Below are positions 56,439 to 64,000 of a stretch of DNA of 64,000 bases, piece by piece. The stretch comes from Enterovibrio baiacu. Lineage in GTDB: Bacteria; Pseudomonadota; Gammaproteobacteria; Enterobacterales; Vibrionaceae. The notes under the pieces are model-generated. The model had not been told where the DNA came from. It made no database searches and was given only the letters and a program-made list of their open reading frames with translations. The translations under genes and the position numbers were made by a program. Positions within the stretch are counted from its first letter, which is position 1. Every line of letters begins with the position of its first letter. The stretch covers positions 1-64,000 of the forward strand of contig NZ_SCHN01000010.1 of NCBI RefSeq assembly GCF_004120195.1, in the 5' to 3' direction.

Positions 56439-57518
56439 ATGTCCTTAGCGCTAGAGAACGTCACAAGGATCAGTAACAACGAAAGCTGGCTTGAAGAGAT
56501 CAATCTGACTCTTGAACCCGGCTCATTCAATGTCCTTTTGGGAAGAACCTTGGCAGGTAAAACCAGCTTAATGCGATTGATGGCGGGGCTAGACAAGCCC
56601 ACCACAGGGCGCGTGTTATTTAACAGCCAAGACATGACAGGTGTGCCTGTTCGCCACCGCAATGTGTCCATGGTTTACCAGCAATTCATTAACTACCCCA
56701 ACCTTTCCGTATTCGAAAACATTGCCTCTCCATTGCGTTTGGAAAAGCATCCCGAATCCGTCATTCGCGAACGGGTGCAAGAAACCGCAGAAATGCTCCA
56801 CATTGAACAGTTTCTTCATCGCCTTCCCCTCGAACTGTCTGGTGGTCAGCAACAACGCACCGCCATGGCGAGGGCTTTGGTAAAAAATGCCGACCTCATA
56901 TTGTTTGATGAGCCGCTGGTGAACCTTGATTACAAGTTGCGCGAAGAACTGCGTCAGGAAATGCGCGAGCTTTTTGCGACCAGAAACACCATCGCCGTCT
57001 ACGCTACAACAGAACCGAATGAGGCGCTCGCGCTCGGCGGCAATGTGGTGCTCATGCACGAAGGCAAAGTGATTCAATCCGGCCCTACCGCCGAGGTTTA
57101 CCACCACCCTTCTTCGGTAACGAGTGCCGAGTTGTTCGGCGAGCCCCCCATCAACATGATCAACGGCCACATTGCTGACGGGAATGTGTCCTTTGCTGAG
57201 CACATTCACTTCCCTGTTAACACCGACCTCAGCGAGCTAGAAGAAGGGGAATACCTTTTTGGCATTCGCCCGAATCACCTCAGCCTTGTTCCCCACAATG
57301 ACGACGACCTTGAGCTGTCCGTCGACGTGGAGCTGGCTGAAATCAGCGGCAGCGAAACCTTTCTTCATGTCCGAAATCGCGATGTCAGCATGGTGCTGCA
57401 CTTACCGGGCGTGCACGACTATCAAGTGGATCAGCGCATCAGTATTTATGTGCCGACACATAAGTTGTACGTGTTCGACAGTACAGAAAAACGCATCCAA
57501 TCCGCCCGTTATCGCTAA
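56439..57518 (+). CDS. glpS: Glycerol-type ABC transporter ATPase 1
   Basis: 359 residues from the ATG at 56439 (AGGGAG five bases upstream). It has Walker A GRTLAGKT (35-42), a full signature LSGGQQQR (133-140) and Walker B LILFDEP (153-159). The switch region reads YATTE, so Thr191 stands where most ABC ATPases have the catalytic His. A TOBE-like C-terminal domain (about 240-355) marks it as a carbohydrate-type (MalK/UgpC) subunit. It pairs with the next ATPase. The order of genes ATPase-ATPase-permease-permease-small membrane protein-binding protein is that of the GlpSTPQV glycerol importer. Confidence 0.88.
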   Translation: MSLALENVTRISNNESWLEEINLTLEPGSFNVLLGRTLAGKTSLMRLMAGLDKPTTGRVLFNSQDMTGVPVRHRNVSMVYQQFINYPNLSVFENIASPLRLEKHPESVIRERVQETAEMLHIEQFLHRLPLELSGGQQQRTAMARALVKNADLILFDEPLVNLDYKLREELRQEMRELFATRNTIAVYATTEPNEALALGGNVVLMHEGKVIQSGPTAEVYHHPSSVTSAELFGEPPINMINGHIADGNVSFAEHIHFPVNTDLSELEEGEYLFGIRPNHLSLVPHNDDDLELSVDVELAEISGSETFLHVRNRDVSMVLHLPGVHDYQVDQRISIYVPTHKLYVFDSTEKRIQSARYR

Positions 57519-57527
57519 GGAGTATGT

Positions 57528-58670
57528 ATGGCTGAAATCGTCTTAGAATCTCTCGCACATTCGTACATGCCCTCACCGAGCGGCGCGAATGATTACGCCA
57601 TCCGAAGGATGACCCACACCTGGCGAAATGGCGGTGCCTATGCGCTGCTAGGGCCATCAGGCTGTGGCAAAAGCACCATGCTAAACATCATCTCAGGGTT
57701 GCTCACCCCATCAGAAGGCAAAGTGGTGTTCGACAAGCAGGATGTGAGTCACCTTGCCCCGCAAGAACGCAACATTGCGCAAGTGTTCCAGTTCCCCGTG
57801 GTGTACGACACCATGACGGTGGCCGATAACCTCGCCTTTCCGCTGCGTAACATGAAAACGCCAGAGGCCAAGGTGCGTTCACGGGTGAGTGAAGTTGCAG
57901 AGTTGCTAGAGCTCACGTCTGTGCTGAACAAACGCGCAAGCAATCTCACTGCCGACGAAAAACAAAAGGTTTCCATGGGACGCGGCCTCGTGCGTGAAGA
58001 TGTCTCGGCCATTTTGTTTGATGAGCCCCTGACGGTGATCGACCCGCAGCTGAAATGGAAATTGCGCCGCAAGCTTCGCCAAATCCATGAGCAACTGCAT
58101 ATCACCATGGTGTATGTCACCCACGATCAGCTCGAAGCCGCCACCTTTGCGGAAGAAATCGCCGTCATGTACGACGGCGCGATTGTGCAATTTGGATCGC
58201 CTCGCGAGCTTTTCGAATCCCCCAACCACACATTTGTCGGTTACTTCATTGGTAGCCCAGGCATGAACTTGCTTCCCGTTACCCGAAGCAAAAATGGCGT
58301 GACGTTTGAGGGCAATCATATCCCCCTGACTGACGAACAAACCCATGCGCTCGATGCGTCATCCAGTGACAACATCAAAGTCGGCATTCGCCCTGAATTC
58401 GTGCATTTGTGGCAAGACGCCCGTGACGATGCATGGCAAGTGCCCGTGCAGTACGTGGAAGACCTCGGCACCTACAAAATCATCACGGTGAAATTTGGCA
58501 GCATTCCGTTCAAGTTACGCATTGATGAAGAAACCCCCGTGCCGAAAGAGCACACATGGATCAGCTTTCCCGCTCAGTGGTTAAAGCTCTACATCGACGA
58601 ATACCTTATCGGGGAGCCAACCCCCTCTAACGTGGTATCGGCAGAGCAAGGAGCGCCTCATGCAGACTAA
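57528..58670 (+). CDS. glpT: Glycerol-type ABC transporter ATPase 2
   Basis: 380 residues. Walker A GPSGCGKST (42-50), Walker B AILFDEP (161-167) and the switch His199 (YVTHDQ) are normal, but the LSGGQ signature is replaced by LTADEKQK (140-147). That is the reverse of the defects in ATPase 1, so the heterodimer should have one normal and one degenerate nucleotide site. A C-terminal TOBE domain follows (about 255-375). The stop overlaps the next gene by 11 bp. Confidence 0.88.
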   Translation: MAEIVLESLAHSYMPSPSGANDYAIRRMTHTWRNGGAYALLGPSGCGKSTMLNIISGLLTPSEGKVVFDKQDVSHLAPQERNIAQVFQFPVVYDTMTVADNLAFPLRNMKTPEAKVRSRVSEVAELLELTSVLNKRASNLTADEKQKVSMGRGLVREDVSAILFDEPLTVIDPQLKWKLRRKLRQIHEQLHITMVYVTHDQLEAATFAEEIAVMYDGAIVQFGSPRELFESPNHTFVGYFIGSPGMNLLPVTRSKNGVTFEGNHIPLTDEQTHALDASSSDNIKVGIRPEFVHLWQDARDDAWQVPVQYVEDLGTYKIITVKFGSIPFKLRIDEETPVPKEHTWISFPAQWLKLYIDEYLIGEPTPSNVVSAEQGAPHAD

Positions 58671-59529
58671 AACCGAAAACAACCACGCATGGTGGCTCGT
58701 GCTGCCTGTGTTCTTGCTGGTTGCCTTCTCCGCCATCATTCCGCTGATGACGGTGGTGAACTATTCGATTCAAGATATCTTCGATCAAAACACGGCGTAT
58801 TTTGTCGGTACAGAGTGGTATCGAGAAATCCTGAACGACCCACGCTTGCACGATTCGCTGGTACGGCAGTTTATCTATTCCTTCTGTGTCCTTGCGATTG
58901 AAATTCCCTTAGGGATCGCCGTGGCACTCACCATGCCAGCACGCGGTTTGAAAGCATCACTGGTGCTGATCGTGCTTGCCATTCCCTTGCTGATCCCGTG
59001 GAACGTGGTCGGCACCATTTGGCAGATTTTCGGACGCGCTGACATTGGCTTACTGGGCTGGTTCTTGAACAGCATTGGCGTGAGCTATAACTATGCATCT
59101 GACCCCGTTGATGCGTGGATAACGGTGCTGGTGATGGACGTGTGGCATTGGACATCCTTGGTGGCCCTGCTTTGCTACTCCGGCCTTCGCGCCATTCCGG
59201 ATGTGTATTATCAAGCTGCAAAGATTGACCGCGCGTCTAACTGGGCGGTGTTCCGCTACATCCAACTGCCCAAACTCAAAAGCGTGCTGCTGCTCGGCGT
59301 GTTACTGCGCTTTATGGACAGCTTCATGATTTACACCGAACCCTTCGTCCTCACCGGTGGTGGCCCGGGTAACTCCACCACCTTCTTGTCGCAAACCCTC
59401 ACGAAAATGGCCGTCGGTCAGTTCGACTTAGGCCCGGCAGCGGCGTTCTCAATTATCTATTTCTTGATCATCTTGTTGGTGTGTTGGGTGTTCTACACCG
59501 CCATGACCAGCATGGACAATAGGAGCTAA
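58660..59529 (+). CDS. glpP: Glycerol-type ABC transporter permease 1
   Basis: 289 residues with six hydrophobic helices. The ATPase-contact (EAA-like) loop is visible as YYQAAKIDRASNWAVFRYIQLPKL (about 187-210). MalF-type fold, inner membrane. It overlaps glpT and lies three bases before permease 2. Confidence 0.88.
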   Translation: MQTKTENNHAWWLVLPVFLLVAFSAIIPLMTVVNYSIQDIFDQNTAYFVGTEWYREILNDPRLHDSLVRQFIYSFCVLAIEIPLGIAVALTMPARGLKASLVLIVLAIPLLIPWNVVGTIWQIFGRADIGLLGWFLNSIGVSYNYASDPVDAWITVLVMDVWHWTSLVALLCYSGLRAIPDVYYQAAKIDRASNWAVFRYIQLPKLKSVLLLGVLLRFMDSFMIYTEPFVLTGGGPGNSTTFLSQTLTKMAVGQFDLGPAAAFSIIYFLIILLVCWVFYTAMTSMDNRS

Positions 59530-59532
59530 ACG

Positions 59533-60330
59533 ATGCAGAAAAAAACGCTTGGCCTTATTGCCTACATCATCTTCTTAATGCTGCCAATTTACTGGCTGCT
59601 GATGATGTCTTTCAAAACCAACGAAGAGATTCTGGGCGGATTAACCTTTTGGCCGCAATCACCAACGCTCGCGAACTACGCGATCATCTTCTCTGACCCC
59701 AGTTGGTATTCAGGGTATTTGAACTCACTCACGTACGTGACCATCAATACCTTGCTGTCACTGGCTGTTGCCTTACCCGCTGCCTATGCGTTTTCACGCT
59801 ATCGCTTCGTGGGCGACAAGCATCTGTTCTTCTGGCTACTCACCAACAGAATGGCGCCACCTGCCGTCTTCCTGTTGCCTTTTTTCCAGCTTTACAGCTC
59901 CGTTGGCTTATTCGATACCCACATTGCGGTCGCACTTGCCCACTGTCTGTTTAACGTGCCGCTCGCGGTGTGGATTTTGGAAGGCTTCATGTCTGGTGTG
60001 CCGAAAGAGATCGACGAAACCGCCTACATCGATGGCTACAGTTTCCCGCGATTCTTCGGCCGCATTTTCATACCCATGATCCGCTCTGGCATCGGCGTAA
60101 CCGCGTTCTTCTGTTTCATGTTCAGTTGGGTGGAGCTCTTGCTTGCCAGAACGCTGACATCTGTTAACGCCAAACCCATTGTTGCCACCATGACACGAAC
60201 CGTCAGCGCCTCTGGTATCGACTGGGGCGTACTCGCTGCCGCCGGTGTACTGACCATTGTGCCGGGGCTGCTGGTGATTTGGTTCGTGCGTAATCACGTT
60301 GCTAAAGGATTCGCGTTGGGACGCGTTTAA
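59533..60330 (+). CDS. glpQ: Glycerol-type ABC transporter permease 2
   Basis: 265 residues with six hydrophobic helices and the MalG-type ATPase-contact loop IDETAYIDGYSFPRFFGRIFIPM (about 158-180). It forms the channel with permease 1. Start codon three bases after the previous stop codon and a good GGAGC site. Confidence 0.88.
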   Translation: MQKKTLGLIAYIIFLMLPIYWLLMMSFKTNEEILGGLTFWPQSPTLANYAIIFSDPSWYSGYLNSLTYVTINTLLSLAVALPAAYAFSRYRFVGDKHLFFWLLTNRMAPPAVFLLPFFQLYSSVGLFDTHIAVALAHCLFNVPLAVWILEGFMSGVPKEIDETAYIDGYSFPRFFGRIFIPMIRSGIGVTAFFCFMFSWVELLLARTLTSVNAKPIVATMTRTVSASGIDWGVLAAAGVLTIVPGLLVIWFVRNHVAKGFALGRV

Positions 60331-60340
60331 GGAGAATCAC

Positions 60341-60613
60341 ATGAATTGGATGGCTTGGACTCAACCCAGTGCACTTTTTTTTATCACCATCGGCTGCATT
60401 TTGCTGGTGATGACCACTTTCGAAGTACTCCGACCGTGCGTTGCTCGTAAAGGCTTTCTGCCTATCACAACCACACGGGGTGATCGACTCTTTATAGGCC
60501 TACTGAGCAGTGCCTATATACACCTTTTCTTCATCGGTATGACAGATCTTGCCATATGGTATCCGTTTGGGATTTCCATCGTTTGGCTCGGTATTGTTCT
60601 ACGCTGGGGTTAG
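60341..60613 (+). CDS. Small membrane protein of the transporter (DUF2160-like)
   Basis: 90 residues from the ATG at 60341, which has AAGGAG six bases upstream. Two or three hydrophobic helices (about 9-27, 47-65, 68-87). A protein of this size and position accompanies the glycerol importer in rhizobia and other bacteria, as DUF2160, and is presumed to be an accessory membrane subunit. Confidence 0.82.
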   Translation: MNWMAWTQPSALFFITIGCILLVMTTFEVLRPCVARKGFLPITTTRGDRLFIGLLSSAYIHLFFIGMTDLAIWYPFGISIVWLGIVLRWG

Positions 60614-60640
60614 GGAAATACGTTAAAGGAGCTAAAAACT

Positions 60641-62380
60641 ATGAAGCACTTACCTGCATCAAAGCAATGGACGCCTCTCGGATTCCTAATCGGGATGCTG
60701 CTTGCGCCAAGTGCGCTGGCAGACCAATACAAAGATGCTGCGCAGAAATGGGTATACGATGAATTCACCCCTTCTACGTTAAGCAGCAAGCGCCAACTTG
60801 AAGAAATGGCGTGGTTTACCAATGCCTCAAAAGCGTTTCGGGGCATGGAAATCAAAGTGGTCTCAGAAACCATTACCACCCATGAATACGAGTCAAAAGT
60901 ACTCGCAAAAGCCTTTGAAGAAATCACAGGCATTAAAGTCACCCACGATTTGATTCAAGAAGGCGACGTGGTAGAAAAACTGCAAACGGAAATGCAATCG
61001 AACCGCAGCATCTACGACGCCTACATCAATGACTCGGATCTGATTGGTACGCACTTTCGCTACGGTAAAGTGTTCCCTATCAGTGATTACATGGAAGGCG
61101 AAGGCCGCACCATTACCTTGCCAACGCTCGACATCGGCGACTTTATCGGTACCGAGTTCACCACCGGCCCGGACGGAAAACTCTATCAACTGCCCGATCA
61201 GCAGTTCGCCAACCTTTACTGGTTCCGTGCCGACTGGTTTGAACGTGATGATTTGAAAAAACAATTCAAAGACATTTACGGCTACGAGCTGGGTGTGCCC
61301 GTCAACTGGTCTGCCTATGAAGACATCGCAGAATTCTTCTCTGTCCATGTCAAAGAGATCGACGGCCAACGCGTTTACGGCCACATGGATTACGGGAAAA
61401 AAGACCCGTCACTGGGCTGGCGTTTCACCGATGCTTGGTTCTCGATGGCGGGGGCGGGTGACAAAGGCATTCCAAACGGCAAGCCTGTCGATGAATGGGG
61501 CATCCGTGTCGAAGGCTGTCGCCCTGTGGGTTCCAGTGTGGAACGTGGTGGCGCAACTAACGGCCCTGCCGCTGTATACGCAACAACCAAATACGTGGAT
61601 TGGCTGCGCAAGTACGCGCCACCAGAAGCACAAGGCATGACCTTCTCAGAAGCTGGCCCTGTTCCCGCTCAAGGGTCGATTGCTCAGCAAATCTTCTGGT
61701 ACACCGCTTTCACCGCCGACATGACCAAGCCAAATTTGGCCGTGGTAAACACAGACGGCACGCCGAAATGGCGCATGGCCCCTTCGCCTAAAGGCCCGTA
61801 CTGGGAAGAAGGCATGAAATTGGGCTACCAAGACACAGGCTCGTGGACGCTGATGAAAGCGACCGATCCGAAACGTCGTGCCGCAGCGTGGTTGTACGCG
61901 CAGTTTACTGTGTCTAAAACCGTATCGTTGAAAAAGACACTGGTTGGCTTAACGCCAATTCGTGAATCTGACATCAACTCGCAAGCGATGACGGATGCCG
62001 CGCCAAAACTTGGCGGCCTCGTCGAATTCTACCGCAGTCCTGCCCGAGTTCAGTGGACACCAACAGGAACTAACGTGCCAGATTATCCCAAACTGGCGCA
62101 ACTGTGGTGGCAATTCATTGCGGAAGCTGCAAACGGCGAAAACACACCACAAGAAGCGCTCAATGGCTTAGCAAAAGCGCAAGATCGCGTGCTGCAACGT
62201 CTAGAGCGTGCCAATGTTCAAGGGGAATGTGGCCCGAAACTCAACGACAAACGCGATGCGTCTTACTGGCTAGAACAACCTGGCGCACCAAAAGCCAAAC
62301 TGGCCAATGAGAAACCTCAAGGTGTCACCATCTCGTATGACGAGCTGCTGAAATCTTGGAAAACAGATTCACCTCAATAA
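60641..62380 (+). CDS. glpV: Glycerol-type ABC transporter binding protein
   Basis: 579 residues with a signal peptide cut after PSALA, much larger than most sugar-binding proteins but normal for GlpV. The class B/MalE-like fold is seen in FEEITGIKVTHDLIQEGDVVEKLQTE and in FTVSKTVSLKKTLVGLTPIRES. It captures the substrate in the periplasm and delivers it to the two permeases. Glycerol is the ligand of the named relatives; another small polyol is possible, as no glycerol kinase or dehydrogenase is beside it. It ends the operon, with two hairpins behind. Confidence 0.88.
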   Translation: MKHLPASKQWTPLGFLIGMLLAPSALADQYKDAAQKWVYDEFTPSTLSSKRQLEEMAWFTNASKAFRGMEIKVVSETITTHEYESKVLAKAFEEITGIKVTHDLIQEGDVVEKLQTEMQSNRSIYDAYINDSDLIGTHFRYGKVFPISDYMEGEGRTITLPTLDIGDFIGTEFTTGPDGKLYQLPDQQFANLYWFRADWFERDDLKKQFKDIYGYELGVPVNWSAYEDIAEFFSVHVKEIDGQRVYGHMDYGKKDPSLGWRFTDAWFSMAGAGDKGIPNGKPVDEWGIRVEGCRPVGSSVERGGATNGPAAVYATTKYVDWLRKYAPPEAQGMTFSEAGPVPAQGSIAQQIFWYTAFTADMTKPNLAVVNTDGTPKWRMAPSPKGPYWEEGMKLGYQDTGSWTLMKATDPKRRAAAWLYAQFTVSKTVSLKKTLVGLTPIRESDINSQAMTDAAPKLGGLVEFYRSPARVQWTPTGTNVPDYPKLAQLWWQFIAEAANGENTPQEALNGLAKAQDRVLQRLERANVQGECGPKLNDKRDASYWLEQPGAPKAKLANEKPQGVTISYDELLKSWKTDSPQ

Positions 62381-62398
62381 GTTGCGCTTAATGGACTC

Positions 62399-62426
62399 GC
62401 AGAAGCATTCATGCGCTTCTGCTTTT
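62399..62426 (+). terminator. Transporter operon terminator 1
   Basis: GCAGAAGC and GCTTCTGC form a perfect 8-bp stem around ATTCATGC, followed by TTTT. Confidence 0.8.
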
Positions 62427-62442
62427 CCACTCTGAGGATGAA

Positions 62443-62461
62443 GCCGTTCGATTCGAACGGC
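62443..62461. repeat. Perfect 9-bp inverted repeat
   Basis: GCCGTTCGA-T-TCGAACGGC lies between the two terminator hairpins. It may be another RNA hairpin or a protein-binding site. Confidence 0.5.
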
Positions 62462-62495
62462 ATGATGATGAAACGTGATACCACGTTGCGTAAGC

Positions 62496-62523
62496 AAAAC
62501 GCCTGCAGATGCAGGCGTTTTTT
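62496..62523 (+). terminator. Transporter operon terminator 2
   Basis: AACGCCTGC and GCAGGCGTT around AGAT, followed by TTTTTTA. Confidence 0.88.
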
Positions 62524-62695
62524 ATTTTGGTTTGCCCGTGACGAAACCCTTTGGATTTAAATTCAAACAATGCAAATTCGCATAGCTGACTCACCCCGTA
62601 TCTACAAAATAGGCGCATAATCAAGAAACTGCGTGCATGGCTTTTCAATTGCTAAAGCAAACAAAGGAGGCGCAGCGAATCCAAGGAGAGGAACG

Positions 62696-63151
62696 TTGAA
62701 AAAATTTTTCAAGATGTTATGCGTCTTCACAGCTATTGCTATCTTTGGCTTTGCCAGTTTGTGGTATTGGTCGTTTACCAGTATTGAAGAAACAAAAGCA
62801 AAAGCCATCCCATTTATCCAACAGAACATGCCTTTGATAATGACTTGGGATGCGGAACAATTCAGCGAAATTCTGACGCCAGAAGCGCTGGCTATCTTTC
62901 AAAGCGAGAGGGGCAAGAAAATATCTGCCTACCTTTCAACGATAGGTAAACTCGTCCGGCATGATGAGCCTGAATTTGTACAAATAAAATCAAGTGTTAA
63001 TACAAGTGGTAATGGTATTGAGTTGGCGATATTTAGGGTGCCAGCTTTATTTGAAAATGGGTCAGGTCTTCTAACCATCATGTTGGTAGAAGAGAATGGT
63101 GAATACCTCTTTCATCATATTCAACTGAATTCGGATTTCTTTATTAAATAG
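62696..63151 (+). CDS. Hypothetical membrane-anchored protein
   Basis: 151 residues from a TTG at 62696 with AAGGAGAGGAACG just ahead; an ATG at 62714 is the other option. A single N-terminal hydrophobic helix (about 7-25; LCVFTAIAIFGFASLWYW) follows a KKFFK basic start. The rest is a soluble domain with a Glu-rich surface (FIQQNMPLIMTWDAEQFSEILTPEALAIF) and a beta-rich end (GLLTIMLVEENGEYLFHHIQL). No family recognised; probably periplasmic and anchored. Confidence 0.7.
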   Translation: MKKFFKMLCVFTAIAIFGFASLWYWSFTSIEETKAKAIPFIQQNMPLIMTWDAEQFSEILTPEALAIFQSERGKKISAYLSTIGKLVRHDEPEFVQIKSSVNTSGNGIELAIFRVPALFENGSGLLTIMLVEENGEYLFHHIQLNSDFFIK

Positions 63152-63177
63152 CCACCCAGCATTCACCCCCAAAACAA

Positions 63178-63211
63178 AACGAGCCGCTTTTCACCAGAAA
63201 AGCGGCTCGTT
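63178..63211. terminator. Bidirectional terminator before the right-edge gene
   Basis: ACGAGCCGCTTTTC and GAAAAGCGGCTCGT pair around ACCA. The minus-strand side ends in GTTTTGTTTTG, so it mainly ends the hybrid kinase gene. Confidence 0.85.
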
Positions 63212-63225
63212 GCTTACCTTGCGCC

Positions 63226-64000
63226 TTAAATCGTCTGAGCTTGCTCTTCAGAGGCACCTGGCATGTGCAGTTTGATGACACGTTCGAGGTTAGCTTTGCT
63301 CACAGGCTTGGCGATGTAATCGTCCATGCCGGATTTCAAGCACTCTTCTTTGTCGTGCGCCGTGGCATTTGCCGTTAAAGCGACAATCGGCGTTTGTGGC
63401 GCAAGATCATGGTCACGAATCAAACGCGAGGCTTGGTAACCGTCCATGATCGGCATTTGGCAATCCATTAAGATCAGATCGAACGCTTCGGCTTCACACA
63501 AATCAACGGCAATTTTCCCGTTTTCTGCGACAACAACGTCAACACCCAGCCGCGTTAACATGGCTTCGGTTACACGTTGGTTAACCAAGGTATCTTCCAC
63601 CACCAAAATACGACCTGAGTAGGTATTGTTAGTGTTTGAACCCAAACGGTTGCTCGCTTCTTTAAGAGGCACCACATCCAATTGCGGTTGTTGGCTACGA
63701 AGAATACGTATCAACACGTTTTTCAAATCGTTAAATTTGTACGGACGCGACAAGTAGCCTTGGATATTGAAGCTGTCGAGTTTAACCGTGTCATGCACTT
63801 CTGGCGCTGCCGTGATCATGATCATGTTCGGACAACGTTTCCCAAAGCGGCTTTGAAGCTGTGATGCAACAGAGAAACCGTCAGTGCCCGGCATCAGCTT
63901 ATCGAGAATGACAATCTTGAACGGCTTGGACGTTTCAATGCGCTCAGCAATCATTTCTTCCGCATCTTCCGGGTGCACACAACAGGTCACCTGACAGCCT
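63226..64000 (-). CDS. Hybrid sensor kinase, two receiver domains, 5' cut by window edge
   Basis: The frame is open through 64000, so only the C-terminal part (about 258 residues) is seen. A first receiver (about 1-105) has ILDKLMPGTDGFS at its acceptor site; a second (126-240) has the pair VVED, the acceptor in ILMDCQMPIMDGYQASR and Lys-Pro in AKPVSK. This tandem is typical of large hybrid kinases whose kinase core would lie to the right. No HPt domain ends it. Confidence 0.85.
   Translation of the reverse strand, partial: GCQVTCCVHPEDAEEMIAERIETSKPFKIVILDKLMPGTDGFSVASQLQSRFGKRCPNMIMITAAPEVHDTVKLDSFNIQGYLSRPYKFNDLKNVLIRILRSQQPQLDVVPLKEASNRLGSNTNNTYSGRILVVEDTLVNQRVTEAMLTRLGVDVVVAENGKIAVDLCEAEAFDLILMDCQMPIMDGYQASRLIRDHDLAPQTPIVALTANATAHDKEECLKSGMDDYIAKPVSKANLERVIKLHMPGASEEQAQTI

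Overview
The window (about 64 kb) looks like chromosome of a marine gammaproteobacterium of the Vibrionaceae, perhaps near Enterovibrio or Grimontia; the genus is a guess. The reasons are roughly 45-50 % GC, two CheV genes, a Vibrio-type porin, a Mak fructokinase very close to the enterobacterial protein, a qmcA-nfeD pair, and long multi-domain phosphorelay kinases. No tRNA, rRNA, CRISPR array, intact insertion sequence or integrase was seen.

Layout. 1-7856: the C-terminal 2,600 residues of a giant type I secreted VCBS/RTX adhesin, open at the left edge. 8-20 kb: housekeeping and accessory metabolism (lipoprotein DsbA-like oxidoreductase, MetC, a PhnD-like binding protein paired with a hybrid kinase, QmcA/NfeD, a RibD-like reductase, fructokinase, a cold-shock protein, AraC plus AzlCD exporter). 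20.4-25.4 kb: a receiver-hemerythrin protein directly upstream of a 1342-residue hybrid kinase with receiver and HPt domains. 26.3-29.4 kb: a two-gene polysaccharide synthase resembling Alg44/Alg8 of alginate synthesis, behind a good sigma-54 promoter and without the rest of an alginate operon. 29.9-35.2 kb: the LexA-controlled mutasome imuA-imuB-dnaE2. 35.2-36.9 kb: an ECF42-type sigma factor with its DGPF (YCII-like) partner.

36.9-47.4 kb is an accessory region of small unknown genes, remnants and duplications. A 138-bp segment carrying the ECF42 promoter and a 714-bp segment carrying a VOC (glyoxalase-fold) gene each occur twice. A membrane protein aligns with RseP but has lost its protease motifs, one acetyltransferase gene is broken by a stop codon, and a 1376-residue AT-rich gene encodes an alpha/beta-hydrolase fused to a STAND-type NTPase and a long helical C-terminus. 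That last gene is the best candidate for an undescribed, probably anti-phage, system.

47.9-64 kb returns to ordinary chromosome: a conserved membrane protein, two divergent CheV genes, a porin, then a sigma-54 activator divergent from a six-gene ABC transporter of the glycerol (GlpSTPQV) type with a matching -24/-12 promoter. The window ends in the receiver domains of another hybrid kinase, cut by the right edge.

The recurring theme is surface and biofilm biology (adhesin, c-di-GMP-gated polymer synthase, phosphorelays, CheV) together with sigma-54 control. All functional calls rest on reading protein motifs by eye; no database search was run.
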